From Paroedura picta (Eukaryota; Chordata; Lepidosauria; Squamata; Gekkonidae): a stretch of 64,000 nucleotides of DNA. Both the position numbers and the translations under genes were made by a program. The stretch lies in assembly GCF_049243985.1 (NCBI RefSeq), contig NC_135376.1, positions 30,314,001 to 30,378,000 of the forward strand, given 5' to 3'. Numbering within the stretch: position 1 is the first letter of the stretch; each line of letters opens with the position of its first letter. Positions 44,913 to 57,281 of the stretch are shown here, piece by piece. The notes beneath the pieces are model-generated. The model was given only the letters and a program-made list of their open reading frames with translations, made no database searches and was not told the origin of the DNA.

Positions 44913-46663
44913 CTTGCAGAAAAGCATGGCCATTTTAAAAAATGAGGATTTAAAAGGGTCAGCATGCTGGCTTCAATGAAAACCTTTCCACGCATAACCC
45001 ACCTACAGAAAGCCTTTCATATCCTCCTCCTTTTAGTTGATGATGCCAGGAACTGGAGCTGAAACTAACTGGGTATAAGTCTGAGCCACAGCCTCTCCCC
45101 TGCGCCTAAAGTGCAGAAACGAGATTCTGTTAGCCCGCAAACTGGCGCAAAATCTCCAAAAATTGTAGTATTTATTTCTTTTTTTAATTGGGTTAAAATA
45201 TGCACACTACAATGCAAAGCAAAACATTCCATTATTATACAACAACAACAAGCCTTTAAGAGCATATAAAACACAATATAAGAAGGGAAAGTGCAAAAGG
45301 ATCCACTGCTAGTGGAAACAAAGGCAAAGATCATGCTTTAGGCTAGGACATAATACATTCACGATTTCTCATGGCAAGATATAAAAACTCTGCAACTGAT
45401 TCAATTATATCAGGGTTCTGGGATGTCAAAAGAAACTGATAATGTCATTATTACACATTATAAATCCCAATGGCAGCATTAAATATATCCCACAAAATAT
45501 TCAAAATATTCATTTTCATGAATCCAATTTGGTTGTTCTATGCCTGGATAGGGGCTGACTCCAAGTGTTAGATAATATCTTTCCATTATGAGTCCAGATT
45601 TCTAACATCACTATTTTTGTTTGCAAAGTTATGAGTTAAAATATAAAAATCTATTATGTTCTCATATTGTCAAGATTTAGAAACAGGATAGGGGGAAAAA
45701 TCATGCAAGAACTGTTTCTCTATACTCTTTAGGGATGGAACCATGCTTATCTGAATACTTTTCTTTTTGTAACAGATGTCACTGAATAGCTTTTCTCCAA
45801 AAATGTTTTGCTCTGGCACAACTCCACCGTATATCTTCACTAAGATTTCTTTAAACATTATGACCTGGTCTTTAAGGTAAGAGTAAAGGCTGCAAGATAG
45901 CCCACACATACAACCACGCAGCTATAAATGTAACACTTGATTTGATCTGCTAGGTCACTAGACCACAGCTTCTTTGCATATCAACACAAATAAAACTTAC
46001 CAAATTTTCTAAACAAACCTCTTTAGCCTTCTGCCACTTTTCTAGACATATTCCAATTAGAATTTCTAGGACAAACATAGTAAAAATAATATCTAACTCT
46101 GTTTAAAAAAAATATCAAAGTTACAAGTCAAATACTATGAACGTCAGTGGGAACTTCATGCTCAGTGGGAGGAAATTAAATATGGCTCCTTCAGTTATTC
46201 AGAAGTTGGCAGCCATAGTTCATGTCAAGAAAATTATGAACATCTGAAAATGTTTGGTTTGGAAACTGTTGTGGAAACTAAAGAGCTGTTTCTATTCCAG
46301 ATATAACAACTTTATCTATGTGCGAGAAAGCAAATTTCCTTCATTAAAGCATCACTATATTTTAGGGAGTTCATGCCACAGATGAATGTCTCTAAAATAT
46401 GCACTAATCACAATTTTGTTTAATGTTCAAAAATAACACATTAAAATGAAGTACTGACTGGTACATATTTACTGATTTGGTTTGCCTCCTACTTTTTGAC
46501 TGCAATCCCTCAAGCAGGTTGCAATATTAATAAAATGCAACAATTGAGTTGTAAAAATCTTACTATTTCAAAATGAAAGTGATAAACAAATAGACCTTAG
46601 AGAAGAGAGTGAAGAGGGAAAGAGCAGAATAAGATGAAAAATGATATTTAAAAAATATTGAAC
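44913..46663. other. Intergenic, nothing recognised
   Basis: AT-rich; 45160-45900 may be an old retroposon, but I see no diagnostic motif. Confidence 0.4.
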
Positions 46664-46832
46664 CCTCTCCCCAGTTGTCATATTTGGGTTTGGAAATATC
46701 TGGAGATATGGGGTGGGGTTTGGGGGTGGGGTTTGGGGAGGGGGAGAACCTCAGCAAGGCATAATGCCACAGAGTCTACCCTCCAAAATAGCCATTTTCT
46801 CTAGTAGGAGATCCCCATATGGCAACCTTGCC
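46664..46832 (-). mobile_element. hAT-like MITE, TAGGGTTGCC family, with G-rich tract
   Basis: The reverse complement keeps 'aaaatggct', 'ggtagactctgtggcattatgcc' and a C-rich part. On the plus strand 46709-46743 is a run of six G-tracts of 4-5 G each. Confidence 0.6.
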
Positions 46833-46909
46833 CCTCCAATAAAATTTTAAAACATGCAAACATACTGAGTTGCCCACACATTGAGAACATTTAGTCCCTT
46901 GTGACTTGG

Positions 46910-47088
46910 ACCGTTTATGCACTGGAGGTTTCATGCTGGGCTGCAAGCTGGAGTTTTAGTTGTGGTGGGTTGTCCCACCTCTTCCTGCACCCACATAGGG
47001 GAGCATTTGGCCTGGTGCACGTCATCCGCCCCTGATTTGTGCTCCTGCACAGGAGCTGGGGCAGTGAAGTTCCCAGTGCATAAACGGT
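46910..47088. mobile_element. 179-bp MITE with perfect 16-bp TIRs
   Basis: ACCGTTTATGCACTGG at 46910-46925 and its exact complement at 47073-47088, flanked on both sides by CTTGG (46905-46909 and 47089-47093), a probable 5-bp target duplication. The interior is non-coding. Superfamily not certain. Confidence 0.8.
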
Positions 47089-47209
47089 CTTGGAGAGGAA
47101 AACCACGGTAGGTGACTTTTCACTGCTTCAAGGAGAGTAATATATGATAGTCTTCACCCATTTCCTTCCTTCATTTGGTTCCTAGCTCTGTTTTCCATTT
47201 GCACTTAAA

Positions 47210-47518
47210 TAGAATAATTGAATCATAGAGTTGGAAGGGCCCATACAGACCATCTAGTCCAACCCCCAGCCCTAAGCATCCTAAAGCATCCAAGAAAAGT
47301 GTGTATCCAACCTTTGCTTGAAGACTGCCAGTGAGGGGGGAGCTCACCACCTCCTTAGGCAGCCTATTCCACTGCTGAACTACTCTGTGAAATTTTTTTT
47401 CCTGATATCTAGCCTATATCATTGTAGTTTAAATCCATTACTGTGTGTCCTTTCCTCTGCAGCCAATGGAAACAGCATCCTTCCCTCCTCCAAGTGACAA
47501 CCTTTCAACCTTTCAAAT
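47210..47518 (-). mobile_element. CR1 LINE 3' end
   Basis: Plus-strand 'aatcatagagttggaagggc', 'catctagtccaacccccagcc', 'ggagctcaccacctccttaggc' is the reverse of a CR1 3' end. It is the same subfamily as 51850, with which it shares the stretch encoding the C-terminus. Confidence 0.88.
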
Positions 47519-48639
47519 ACAAACATACTGGGTCAGATCAGCAATATCTTCATGTCATAAGGGGTCATTATATTCATTGGTTGTTGCCCTGTGGCTGGTG
47601 GGAGAACAGGAGCAATAGAAAAAGTACACCCTACTTCCCCTCTGAAACTAGCACTGGACCTACACCCTTTGTACTGTATATTTACAAGCCCCGTTTGAAC
47701 ATTATGACCCTTCACAAACTGCTCAGAACTTTGGTGACTGGGTAGGTGTATCAGATGCTTATGGAACTAACTGCCTGCCCTCACCTCAGTTCTCCATTGC
47801 AAGAAGTGCAGAATTCCATGGTCTTATTGTCTGATTCAGTCCTAAGTGATTGGGAGTTGTTCCAAAGCTCTACGATGGCTCACACCACATAACTGTTCCA
47901 CATGCCTGTATCACTTGTGATGGCATGTGTTTTCCATTTTTTTGTCTTGGTTTCCCCTAAATAATCCATGAGCTCAACCAAGGTATCCTACTACTAAAGG
48001 TGTCATAATAATAATTCTAACTTGGACCAGCCAACCAATATGAAAATTAACTCTTTATTTTTGGAATCTCTGAATTGAACTTTCTGTTTTCAGGTTTATC
48101 CCTGGGCACAATCCAGTTGCTGTCCCATTTTTAATCCCCTTGATTTCAATTAGAATAATGGAAGCATATGCTTAATTTAGATCAAAAGGAGTTAGAAATG
48201 TTAATGTTGGCTGGATAATATCCTTCAGAATTATTTGGCTGCTAATAAAATATGGAGTGTTGATATTTATATGTATACTAATTATTTATTCCACATTATT
48301 CACATCAATATTGTATAATAATTACTGTTTATAAGAATTCATGACTTACAAACAGTAATGATTATACAATATTGAAGTGAATAATACTGCCTGAGACTGT
48401 TAAATCCAGCAAGCTTTGTTACAAACCAGTGTATGGTATCTAGTTATTACCTGTGTTGCCACCTGAAGAACTGTGACTGTTCACAAATAATATATTGATT
48501 CATTGCTTGAATGATATCTTTGATCTCTCAGAGGCTTCTATACTATCTGGTTTGTTTGGAATTGCCAATGTATTCATTTATGCAGCTTTTACAAAGAATT
48601 CAGATGTTGCTGCCAAACCATTATATTGATCATCTTTAA
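47519..48639. other. Intergenic with a hairpin
   Basis: No coding signature; hairpin at 48295-48385 listed separately. Confidence 0.45.
48295..48385. repeat. Inverted repeat, ~41-bp arms
   Basis: The left arm starts ATTATTCACATCAATATTGT and the right arm is its complement with three differences; the spacer is about nine bases ('aattcatga'). AT-rich. Confidence 0.8.
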
Positions 48640-49250
48640 TCCGCTCCGAGTGCCACTCGAGGGCCAAGTGGCCAATTGGGAGGCGCGCATAGTGCACCTC
48701 CCTATTGGCCACTTGGCCCGCCCTGGACTGGACTGGCCACCCAGATGGTTCGCCGCCGGGAACATCTCCTTTCCCGCCGCCGGAACATCTCCCTTCCCTG
48801 CGGAGAGGCTGCCCGCCAAACAAGCAGGGCCGCCACCTCGCTCCTCAACCTGACCACCCAACACGGAGCCTCACCAACGACGGCCCCTGTGGAAATTTCC
48901 GGCCCGCCAAGGCCAGCCCCCTGCCCTGCCCCGCTTACACACCAGGCATGCGGCGACTACAGCGCATGCCTGCTACCATCCCTCTCGCCCCGTTGCCACC
49001 ACCACCCCCTCTTGCCGGGAGCGCCGCGAGCCGCTGCAAGCCGCCTCAACTGACGAGGACCCAGCAGGACCCATCGAGCCCCATCCCTGCCAATGATCTC
49101 CGGTAGGCACTGCCACGAGCCCAGTGGACCCGCCCACAGCCCCAACACCAGCCTCCTCTGCGCCCATGCCCACCCTGACCCCCACAGCTGCCCCAACACC
49201 CACAGTCACACAGCTAGCGCCCGCTGTATTTACAGAACTGCAGGCTTAAT
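48640..49250. other. GC/CpG-rich block of unknown origin with terminal hairpin
   Basis: About 600 bp of strongly GC-rich, CpG-containing DNA in AT-rich surroundings. It opens with a hairpin: arms 48661-48683 and 48697-48719, 22 of 23 paired (GGGCCAAGTGGCCAAT core). It ends near CAGCTAGCGCCCGCTGTATTTA. Proline-rich open frames on both strands (e.g. 48705-49106) have no recognisable domain. It could be a mobile element I do not recognise or a CpG island; no target duplication was established. Confidence 0.55.
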
Positions 49251-50518
49251 TTCTAGTTATCCATATTGTCCTTCCATCTTGCTTCAGACTCAGATTGTAT
49301 CTTTGAGGGGAGAGTTGTTTGCACGTTGTTGTTTTTTTAGTCAGCTTTTTTGTGCCCAATAGGGGTGTACACAACCCCCCCCCCCAGGGTTTGTGGGAGA
49401 TTCCGGGGTATTGGACCCCTAGGCACACACACACTCATAAATTCAGCATTCTGGAAAACACCTGGGTCCAAATACCAGTAAGGTATTCAGATCTTGGTTT
49501 TTTTTCCGAAGTCACAGATTTTTCTACTTCAGTAGACCCAAGAATGGTAAAAAGCACTAAAATTTAAAAAGCCAGGATCAGCTTGGGTGTGGGAGCTGGG
49601 AACTTTCCATTAGTGTGACTGATCCCAGCCTGCCTCCCATTACTCAGCTGCAAAGGGAGGCAGTCCCAGCTCATGGTGGGGCTGAGTTGTCAGCACCTGC
49701 TGCTCAGGTCAATGCTAGGCTGCCCCCTTCCACCCATAGCTCAGTTTAAACTGAGCAGCAAAGAGAACCAGCCCCAGACTGGGGGGTACTGAATGGGCCA
49801 ATTAAGCTGTGAGGTCTAAATGGCTGGAAGCCATTTCAGCAGTCTCTTTCACGCCCTCCTGCCAAACAAAGGGAACCAAAAGAGACCCGTAAAATGGCTT
49901 GCAGCCATGCCAGCTTTACAGTGGGCAGGTGTTCTCTGTCATGATCCAGATATGACCTGGCTATGAATTAAGTATTCTGTTTCCCAGCCAGTTTGCTTAA
50001 ATTTTGGCATCAGAGATAAGCATGTTTGAGTTTCGAGTTATCAATATGTATTTTTTTTTCCTGTTCTCACAACATAGTGTCTATTTACACCATCCAGAAA
50101 ATAACATTTGCAGAACATACTGGGGCATGTTAAAAAATAGTCATAATTTTCTTAGATAAGTTATAGCACTATCCAATGGCCTGGTTAGACTTCGCTGGTG
50201 GAATGCTTGTTGCCATAGTTACCTACAAGAAACACACACAACATCAACAGCAGACTGCAATGGAAATTAAATTGCTGAGGCACATCACATCTGGATATTG
50301 CATGGATATTGTATTTTGAGAATTGTATAACATTCTAATTAATTTAATCATCGATACATATTGTGATTTCCCCCACCCCAGTCAGCTCATGAATGCCTTT
50401 GAAAGAATGTGTATGGAACAAGATGTAGTTTGTGCTAGCTCTTTTAAAATGAATGAATTCAAAAGGAAATAGGCCAACAATCCATTTATTTAAACATCAC
50501 CAACATATATCACTCACA
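49251..50518. other. Intergenic, nothing recognised
   Basis: No coding or repeat signature that I can name. Confidence 0.4.
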
Positions 50519-50860
50519 GTCTGGGCCCAGTGTACCTGAGGATCCACTTCTCTGCCTATGCCACCAGAGAGCATTATGCTCCTTGAATGCCAACAAGTTG
50601 GCAATCTCTGGCCCCAAAGAAGCAAGTCTGGCCCTGGGCTTTCTCCATCCTGGCCCCCACTTGGTAGAATGAGCTCCCAGAGGACATCATGGTCCTGTAG
50701 GACCTAGCACAGTCCCGCAGTGCCTGCAAGATAGAGCTCTTTTGCCAAGCTTTCAGTTGAGGACAATGAGCCAATACAATCAACAGAGCGCACCTTGGAC
50801 CCTCCCCAACCAGATACACCTCCTGATTCAACACAAGGTAACCCCAAGTCTGGCCACCTC
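50519..50860 (+). mobile_element. L2-clade LINE fragment, decayed
   Basis: Nucleotide sequence parallels 43435-43690 ('tctgggcccagtgtacctgagg', 'tggcccccacttggtagaatgagctccc'), but no frame survives. Confidence 0.75.
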
Positions 50861-50932
50861 ATCAAGAGACAGTTTGTACCATTATATTGTTAACAGTTTG
50901 GATGATTACAATGTTTACAAGTTGTAAGTTTT

Positions 50933-51113
50933 AAGGTGGGACTCATCTCCAGGGGACAGAGATCAGTTACCCTTGGGAAAATGGCTGCTTGGAAGGGTGG
51001 ACTCCATAGCATTATACTCCACTGAGATCCCGCCCCACCCCAAATCCTGTCTACTCTCAGCTCCCCACCCCAAGTCTTCAGATATTTCCAAACCCAGAGC
51101 TGGCAACCCTACG
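50933..51113 (+). mobile_element. hAT-like MITE, TAGGGTTGCC family, left end missing
   Basis: It contains 'ggggacagagatcagttaccc', 'ggactccatagcattatactcc' and ends 'cccagagctggcaaccctac'. Confidence 0.65.
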
Positions 51114-51690
51114 CTGCTTCCATATTAACCCTCCAGTAACAATCCAGCCAACAGTAAGTAAGCATCATGAATTCAGTCTGCAGCCTAGACCAGCAAGAGA
51201 AGGAGTCATGCAGAGAACATAAAGTGATAAAGAAGATGAGAGTCTGCTCTGAAACACTACTGAGAGTCGTTCTAGTTGCCTCTATGAAAAGTATCTTGGG
51301 AGAGGTAAATACAAGTGTGGTGAAACTACCCTAGGGTAATGTAGTGTTTAGAGAATTTAATATCCATTGAAGGCAGAGGTGACTATAAATCCCAAAATAA
51401 AATAAAAAATTAGGTCTGGGGAGACCTGGGTTCAAATCCCTATTCATTCATGATGCTCCCAGGATGACCTTGAGTGAGTTTCTTTTCTTAGCCTAACCCA
51501 GCCCCATTGGTTAAGATAGAGGAGTGGTCAACCATACATTGACTCTTCCCTCTCACTGCTTCTCCCTCCTCCCATGTTACTATTAACCAACAAAAATGTT
51601 TGAGAACTGTATATTTTCAGACCTTTCTGCAGTGTCACTCATTTACATGCTCCCCCTCCCCTTTAAAAATAAATACTTGTCCTGTGCCAG
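51114..51690. other. Intergenic, nothing recognised
   Basis: No coding or repeat signature seen. Confidence 0.4.
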
Positions 51691-52291
51691 TAGGTTGCCA
51701 ACACTGGGTTGGGAAATTCATGGAAAGTTAGGAGTAGAGCCTGGGGAGGTCAGGGTTTGGGTTGAGGAACAACCTCAGGAGGGTATAATGGCCTAGAGTC
51801 CACCCTTCAAAGCAGCTGGTTCCTTCAGGGGAACTGATCTCTGTTGTCAGTTCAGCCTGGAGAAAAGGAGGTTGAGAGGGGACATGATAGCCCTCTTTAA
51901 GTATTTGAAAGGTTGTCACTTGGAGGAGGGCAGGATGCTGTTTCTGTTGGCTGCAGAGGAGAGGACACGCAGTAATGGGTTTAAACTATAAGTACAACGA
52001 TATAGGCTAGATATCAGGGGAAAAAATTTCACAGTCAGAGTAGTTCAGCAGTGGAATAGGCTGCCTAAGGAGGTGGTGAGCTCCCCCTCACTGGCAGTCT
52101 TCAAGCAAAGGTTGGATACACACTTTTCTTGGATGCTTTAGGATCCTTTGGCTGATCCCGCGTTGAGCAGGGGGTTGGACCAGATGGCCTGTGTGGCCCC
52201 TTCCAACTCTATGATTCTATGATTCTATGTCTGGAAGTCAGCTGTAATCCAAGGAGATTTCCAAGCCCCACCAAGAAGTCAGCCAACCCTT
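51691..52291 (-). mobile_element. hAT-like MITE, TAGGGTTGCC family, interrupted by CR1
   Basis: Termini TAGGTTGCCAAC and GCCAACCCT are flanked by an exact 8-bp duplication TGTGCCAG (51683-51690 and 52292-52299), the hAT signature. The interior (51691-51849 plus 52230-52291) is a typical family member; the middle is a CR1 insertion. Confidence 0.82.
51850..52229 (+). mobile_element. CR1 LINE 3' end nested in a hAT-like MITE
   Basis: 'gagaggggacatgatagccc', 'gcagtggaataggctgccta' and the terminal ATTCTATGATTCTATG repeat are CR1 hallmarks. The MITE resumes at GTCTGGAAGTCAGCTGTAAT. Confidence 0.9.
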
Positions 52292-52299
52292 TGTGCCAG

Positions 52300-53125
52300 G
52301 AAAGAACAGCTTACATTTGACATACCGACTGTGCTGGCGACGTCACTACCTACAATATTACACTGGCTTTTCAGGAAGAGACGTCAACAGAAATGTTCAG
52401 AATGGACCAGTCTCTCAGCTGGCTTCGCTCACTTCTTGCAGGCGCAGGCATTCGGATGAGTCAATGTCTGCATCGCATTACAAAGGTATGATGGATTTCT
52501 TTCTCTCAAAAAAGAAAATTTCCCCATGTTTAACTTTCCATGGCAGCATTCATTTTTCTCTTTGAAGTGCTGTTTCCTCAGAGTTTTGTGGAGAGCGCGG
52601 AACATTATGGGGCTGTTTTCCAATACAAACGATTGTCCAGACGCCTTTGAAGGTGTGATGAAAGACTATACAAAATCCACACCAACCCTGGTTTTTAACC
52701 AGCTCTTAAAACCGAAGGGTGAAGAGAAAATCTTACACCATTAGTTATGAAACTATTCAGCCTCCAGGGAACACTTTCTACTCTGACTCATATGCTGAAG
52801 AAGGCCTACACATCTCCATGGGGAGTCACATTTAGATTGTGGGATCGGAGTCAAGTGCTCTGTTTACATATTGCATTGGAAAACATGGCTGCTCTCCTAT
52901 GCTTAAAACAATGAATAAATGGGGGGCCCATCCTATCTGAGGGACCGCCCCCATGAATGCTTTTGCCATCCCAAACAGCATGAAGTTCACTTTTTACAAT
53001 TTTTACATGCTATTACTTTTTTGCATTGTTTGCACTTTCACCTGTTTGTGGCAGTGTATTGGCTTTCAGAATGTCATATGGAAATAACGCTTGGACTCCT
53101 ATAGGCTGTGAATGATGAGCACATT
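52300..53125. other. Intergenic, nothing recognised
   Basis: Possibly old transposon debris; no motif I can name. Confidence 0.4.
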
Positions 53126-53239
53126 ACATGCGTATAGGAAATATAATGGATCCCACAAAGCCTTTTCAAAGCAACTTTGTGATGACAAAGTTGCTTTGAA
53201 AAGGCTCTGTGGGATTCACTATATTTCCTATACGCATGT
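53126..53239. repeat. Near-perfect 55-bp-arm foldback
   Basis: Arms 53126-53180 and 53185-53239 start ACATGCGTATAGGAAATATA and end CAAAGCAACTTTGT, with three differences and a loop of about four bases. TA flanks both sides (TACATGCG and CGCATGTATA), compatible with a TA-target foldback MITE. Confidence 0.88.
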
Positions 53240-53760
53240 ATACCACTTGATATTGTCGGCAGAATGCCTGTTCAGCAGTCAGGACACTGAACTGATTAAG
53301 GGTAACAAAAGCTTTGTTTGTGAAACTAACCAACAGGATAGGAAAGAGAAGAAAGGAATGAAGCTTCCCTGGTAGCTGAAAGTTCTAGGCTGTTCTAGAA
53401 GAAAAGCCAAAGGTTAACATTCTACAGACAGACAATGAGAAGCCCTTTTTAGAAAGAAGCTATAATCCTGTCTATTTAGAGCTTGCTGCCCCCTGCAGGA
53501 TCTCCTTCTTTGTACACAAGATATTCCAAAAGAATTGCCCACAATATGACCCTGTTAGAACACAGTCAGTCTTCCCTATGCATTGTGAGGGAAGGTTGTC
53601 TGCCCAGAATATTACTCAGTAGCATTGAAGAACCCCTGGTAAGCTTCTGGGGAATGTCAGGGTTGTTTGGAACAACATGAAAGATACTGCCTTACACAAA
53701 TGTTGAACATCTGGGATTGAATTCTCCCAAGTGTGATATACTCTCAAAATCAGCTGTGAG
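53240..53760. other. Intergenic, nothing recognised
   Basis: No coding signature. Confidence 0.4.
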
Positions 53761-54118
53761 TACAGATGGGCAAGAACCAGGAATGTTTGGTTTGTGGTTC
53801 ATGGGGTGTTTAGTTTGCAAACCACAAGCCATCACATGTTTATTCACCAAATGAACCAGTTCTGTTTGTGAGGTTCACAATATGATAGAATACCTCTTCC
53901 CTAGTAGGCTAGGAGATCTCTGTCTGACTCTTTTCTGCCTGCCATCTAAGTTTGGTGAAGATTGGATTTACGAGGTCCATGTTACAATCCCCCTAAAGAA
54001 GGTGCCCCAGGAAAGTACTTTTCTGCCAATTGGCCTGCCATGAACTTGATTCCATGAACCACAAAAAGTCAAATTTATCATGAACTTTATTTCCTAAAGC
54101 AGTTTGTACCCATCCCTA
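53761..54118. mobile_element. hAT-like MITE, TAGGGATGGG family
   Basis: It begins TACAGATGGGCAAGAACC and ends GTTTGTACCCATCCCTA, flanked by GCTGTGAG (53753-53760) and GTTGTGAG (54119-54126), an 8-bp duplication with one change. The interior has 'ttggtgaagattggatttacg'. Same family as 20769. Confidence 0.75.
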
Positions 54119-54126
54119 GTTGTGAG

Positions 54127-57100
54127 GACATGTGATTTGAGGATGTGGTATCAGGAAAGGGAGGTCACCCATTCTGTATCCTTTCCTCCTATTGTTTTTT
54201 TCCCATATCAGGGCTACTAGCTACTCAATGGGACAGTCTCACATGAAGAAATGATACAGAGAGGCAAAGCTGAATGAAGTTCTACCCAAGTGCAGCAGTC
54301 CCTAGCCATATTAATCTTATCATCAATCTTTTGAGATTGACGCATTGTGAATCTGATGACGGATTCCCCACTGCCCTCAGAGAGAACTCTCGTTTCTTCT
54401 GTCTCAAGATCACACTTCTCAGAATCCACTTTTCAGTAGCCTGAGTGTGCTGCAGTAGGTGTACAACAAATTTTAGTCTTCTATTGGGTATGCTTTTCAA
54501 TCATTTTGATACCGTCATCTGCAAATTAGATCCAAGCATCTTTGTATACACAATCACAGACACATTGTAAACAATTAAAGGCCAGGGAAGGAAGTCTATT
54601 TCATCTTCATCACTCTTTACTGGTTTAAAGACTTTTTCTTTCCTCTTTGTTTTTCATCCAGTTAAATGCCATGCAGTTTTCAAAAACAGATTTGAATAAT
54701 TTAAATATGTTCCTTGGTAATGGCGGACTACAAGAAATCAGCCCAGATAAGCTGTTGAAACCACTGAAATTTTGTGTTTATTAGCCTGGGAAATCTTTAT
54801 CAACAATCATTTTAACCTCCAGATAATTTCTTTATTGATAGCTTCCTCTAATAAAACATCATTTCTCTCTCTGGGAAATCAGATTTCACTTTAGATATAG
54901 ACAACTCTTGTACTTTGATCTAGTAGACATCATCCAGTTATTGAGAAGGCTCTTTAATGTGGCAACGGCTCTTTGTCATTAGCACACAGCTGGTATTGAT
55001 TCTCAGAGCTACAAAGTGTCCTAAACTCCAACACTGACATTTGATATCATCATGGAAAACTCTTTGGCAAGCCTCCTGCCTTGGGGAGTCCAGGAAGGCC
55101 CAGTCAGCTGGTGGAACCAGGAGTTTTGTAGAACTCATCTGGAAAGCACATGCTTCTGGGAGATGCAATTAAGTATGAAATACATATTTAAAACTTTCCA
55201 GTTTCATTGTCATATCTACTAGGTTAAATGCTATAGAGCGCACATATTTGTGCTAGTTGAATCCATGCCCACAAATGCAGTGCTTTTAACAATTTATTTA
55301 AATTTATATACTGGCCTTATATAAGAACATTCCAGAATGTAGTTAGTGAAGGATAACAAGTGAAGGACAGCCTTTTAAATGGTTATCGATTGTTATAGCC
55401 ATAGGAAATACAAAAGCCAGTCTAAGTATTGCATATATTACTTCTGATCCCCCCGCAAAACAAATCTTATCCCCGTACCACCTAAACAGGAAAGCTATCT
55501 TGAATAAGGATAAAGGGGTTCCCATAAGGGTGATTTCAAAAAAACATTTTTATAGACAGCCAAGTTCCTATTAACTGGGCCATTAACCAGTGTGATGTCA
55601 GCAGATGTAACTGTTTTCCAGACCACATCAGTCTTGTCATTTGTAGTCCTGGGCTGGTTGGTATGAGTTTCCAATTCAGAATACCTTGTCCTGTGAATAC
55701 ACACATATATGGACCAATCCTTAACATCAGTATTTAACATACCACATGTCTATATTAGATATGTTCAATAAATGTTAACTAATGCCAGGAGCTTGTAGAT
55801 CATTATCTGTATTAAAAGACTCAAAAAGATGTGTGAATTTCTTTAATAAAGAATAGGCACATTCTTTTGAGAGTGGTTTCCAGTCTTGTGTTCAGACTAC
55901 TCTTGTGTGAAATTGCAACCTGATTGAAAGGTGGGTTCCAATCACACAGACACATATGTAAAGAATACATGTCTTCCCAACCATGCATGAGAACAACTTT
56001 ATTACAACCCAGATATGGAATTATTTAGTAACATTTTCAAGGAAAGTTGCTTCCTTAGTTGACCAGGTGTTTATTACATCTCAAATCTTGAGCAAAATAT
56101 ACTGGTCCTAAGTAATTTCCTTCAGGCTAAACCAATGTGTCTTAGCCAATCTTTCAACGTAAAATGAGTGTTTATCAAATGGGATTGGAATAAAAATTAT
56201 TTTAAGAAGCTAATAATAGTGTAACCATGCAATTCACTATTTGTTGGCCCCCCTACAGGAGACATACTAATCATGTGTCTGGATTTTTTGGAAACAGAAT
56301 TCTTGTTATCAAGAGGAAATGGTCCAACATCCAATAACATCTTGCCAACTTTTGTTGCTAGATACAGAAATTTAAGTCCCACCAATGCTGATTTCATGGG
56401 ATTTGGATCACATTATTCTTCATAAGTCAATTGGTGACTGTAAAAAGACCATAAGGCACATCCCTGGAGTCCATTACACACAAATTTCTTCCAAGGAACA
56501 CATGGCTAACATAAAGATTAATTCTTAATGGATGGACTAGTCCTGAAAAAATGTTCACTTCACAGAAACTTTCTGTAGTTGTCCTGTCCTTCAAACCTCG
56601 TGACTGAGATTTTTGTGCAATTTCCAGTATTTCATACTGTGGGTTAATCCAGAAATATTATGAATATTTTATTTCCTACATGAGCTTTCAAATTCTGTAT
56701 GTATGCTTGTTTGTATGGCTAGTCTGGATTTCAATTTAAAATTGAATTAGATTTATAGCATATAATAATCTAGAATTTGGAAGAAAGTGAAATGGAAAAC
56801 AAAACACTATCCCAACACCAAGAGTATTCAATATTCTAACAAAATAGAAAGTGGGTTGCAAAGGTTCTGCAGTTTTCAAAGAATTCATACATGCACTGTG
56901 TGAGAATTTTTATCAGCATGCCTGTAAAAGCAACTTCTCCCTAGATCGTGTACTGAAAGAAACATTAGCACAAGTCATACATACATGGCTGAAAGAGGGG
57001 ATGAGATAGTGGATTTTTCGCCTGCCGCCTTAGTAGTAGTAGTTATATTAAGGGGAATTATGGGGGTGTATTGTGTTTTTATTCTTTTATTGTTTGTAAA

Positions 57101-57272
57101 CCACCACGAACCCACTAGGAAGCGGCAGTATATAAATCCAAATATAAATAATATAATAAATAAAATATAGGAAAAGAAATAATAACTATACAGTAGGCTC
57201 CTTTACATACAATGTTTAATATGTTTAATATTTACGACACTAAGGACCTTAAACAATTCTATGGACCAGAAA
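54127..57272. other. Intergenic, nothing recognised
   Basis: About 3 kb without repeats or coding signatures that I recognise, apart from a worn LINE 3'-end-like stretch near 57060-57165 ('aaaccaccacgaacccactagg'). Confidence 0.45.
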
Positions 57273-57281
57273 GCTTGAGCA

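Noticed and set aside
48676-49199. Proline-rich frames in the GC-rich block as genes
   Set aside because: Overlapping frames of similar length on both strands are expected from GC-rich DNA; no domain seen.
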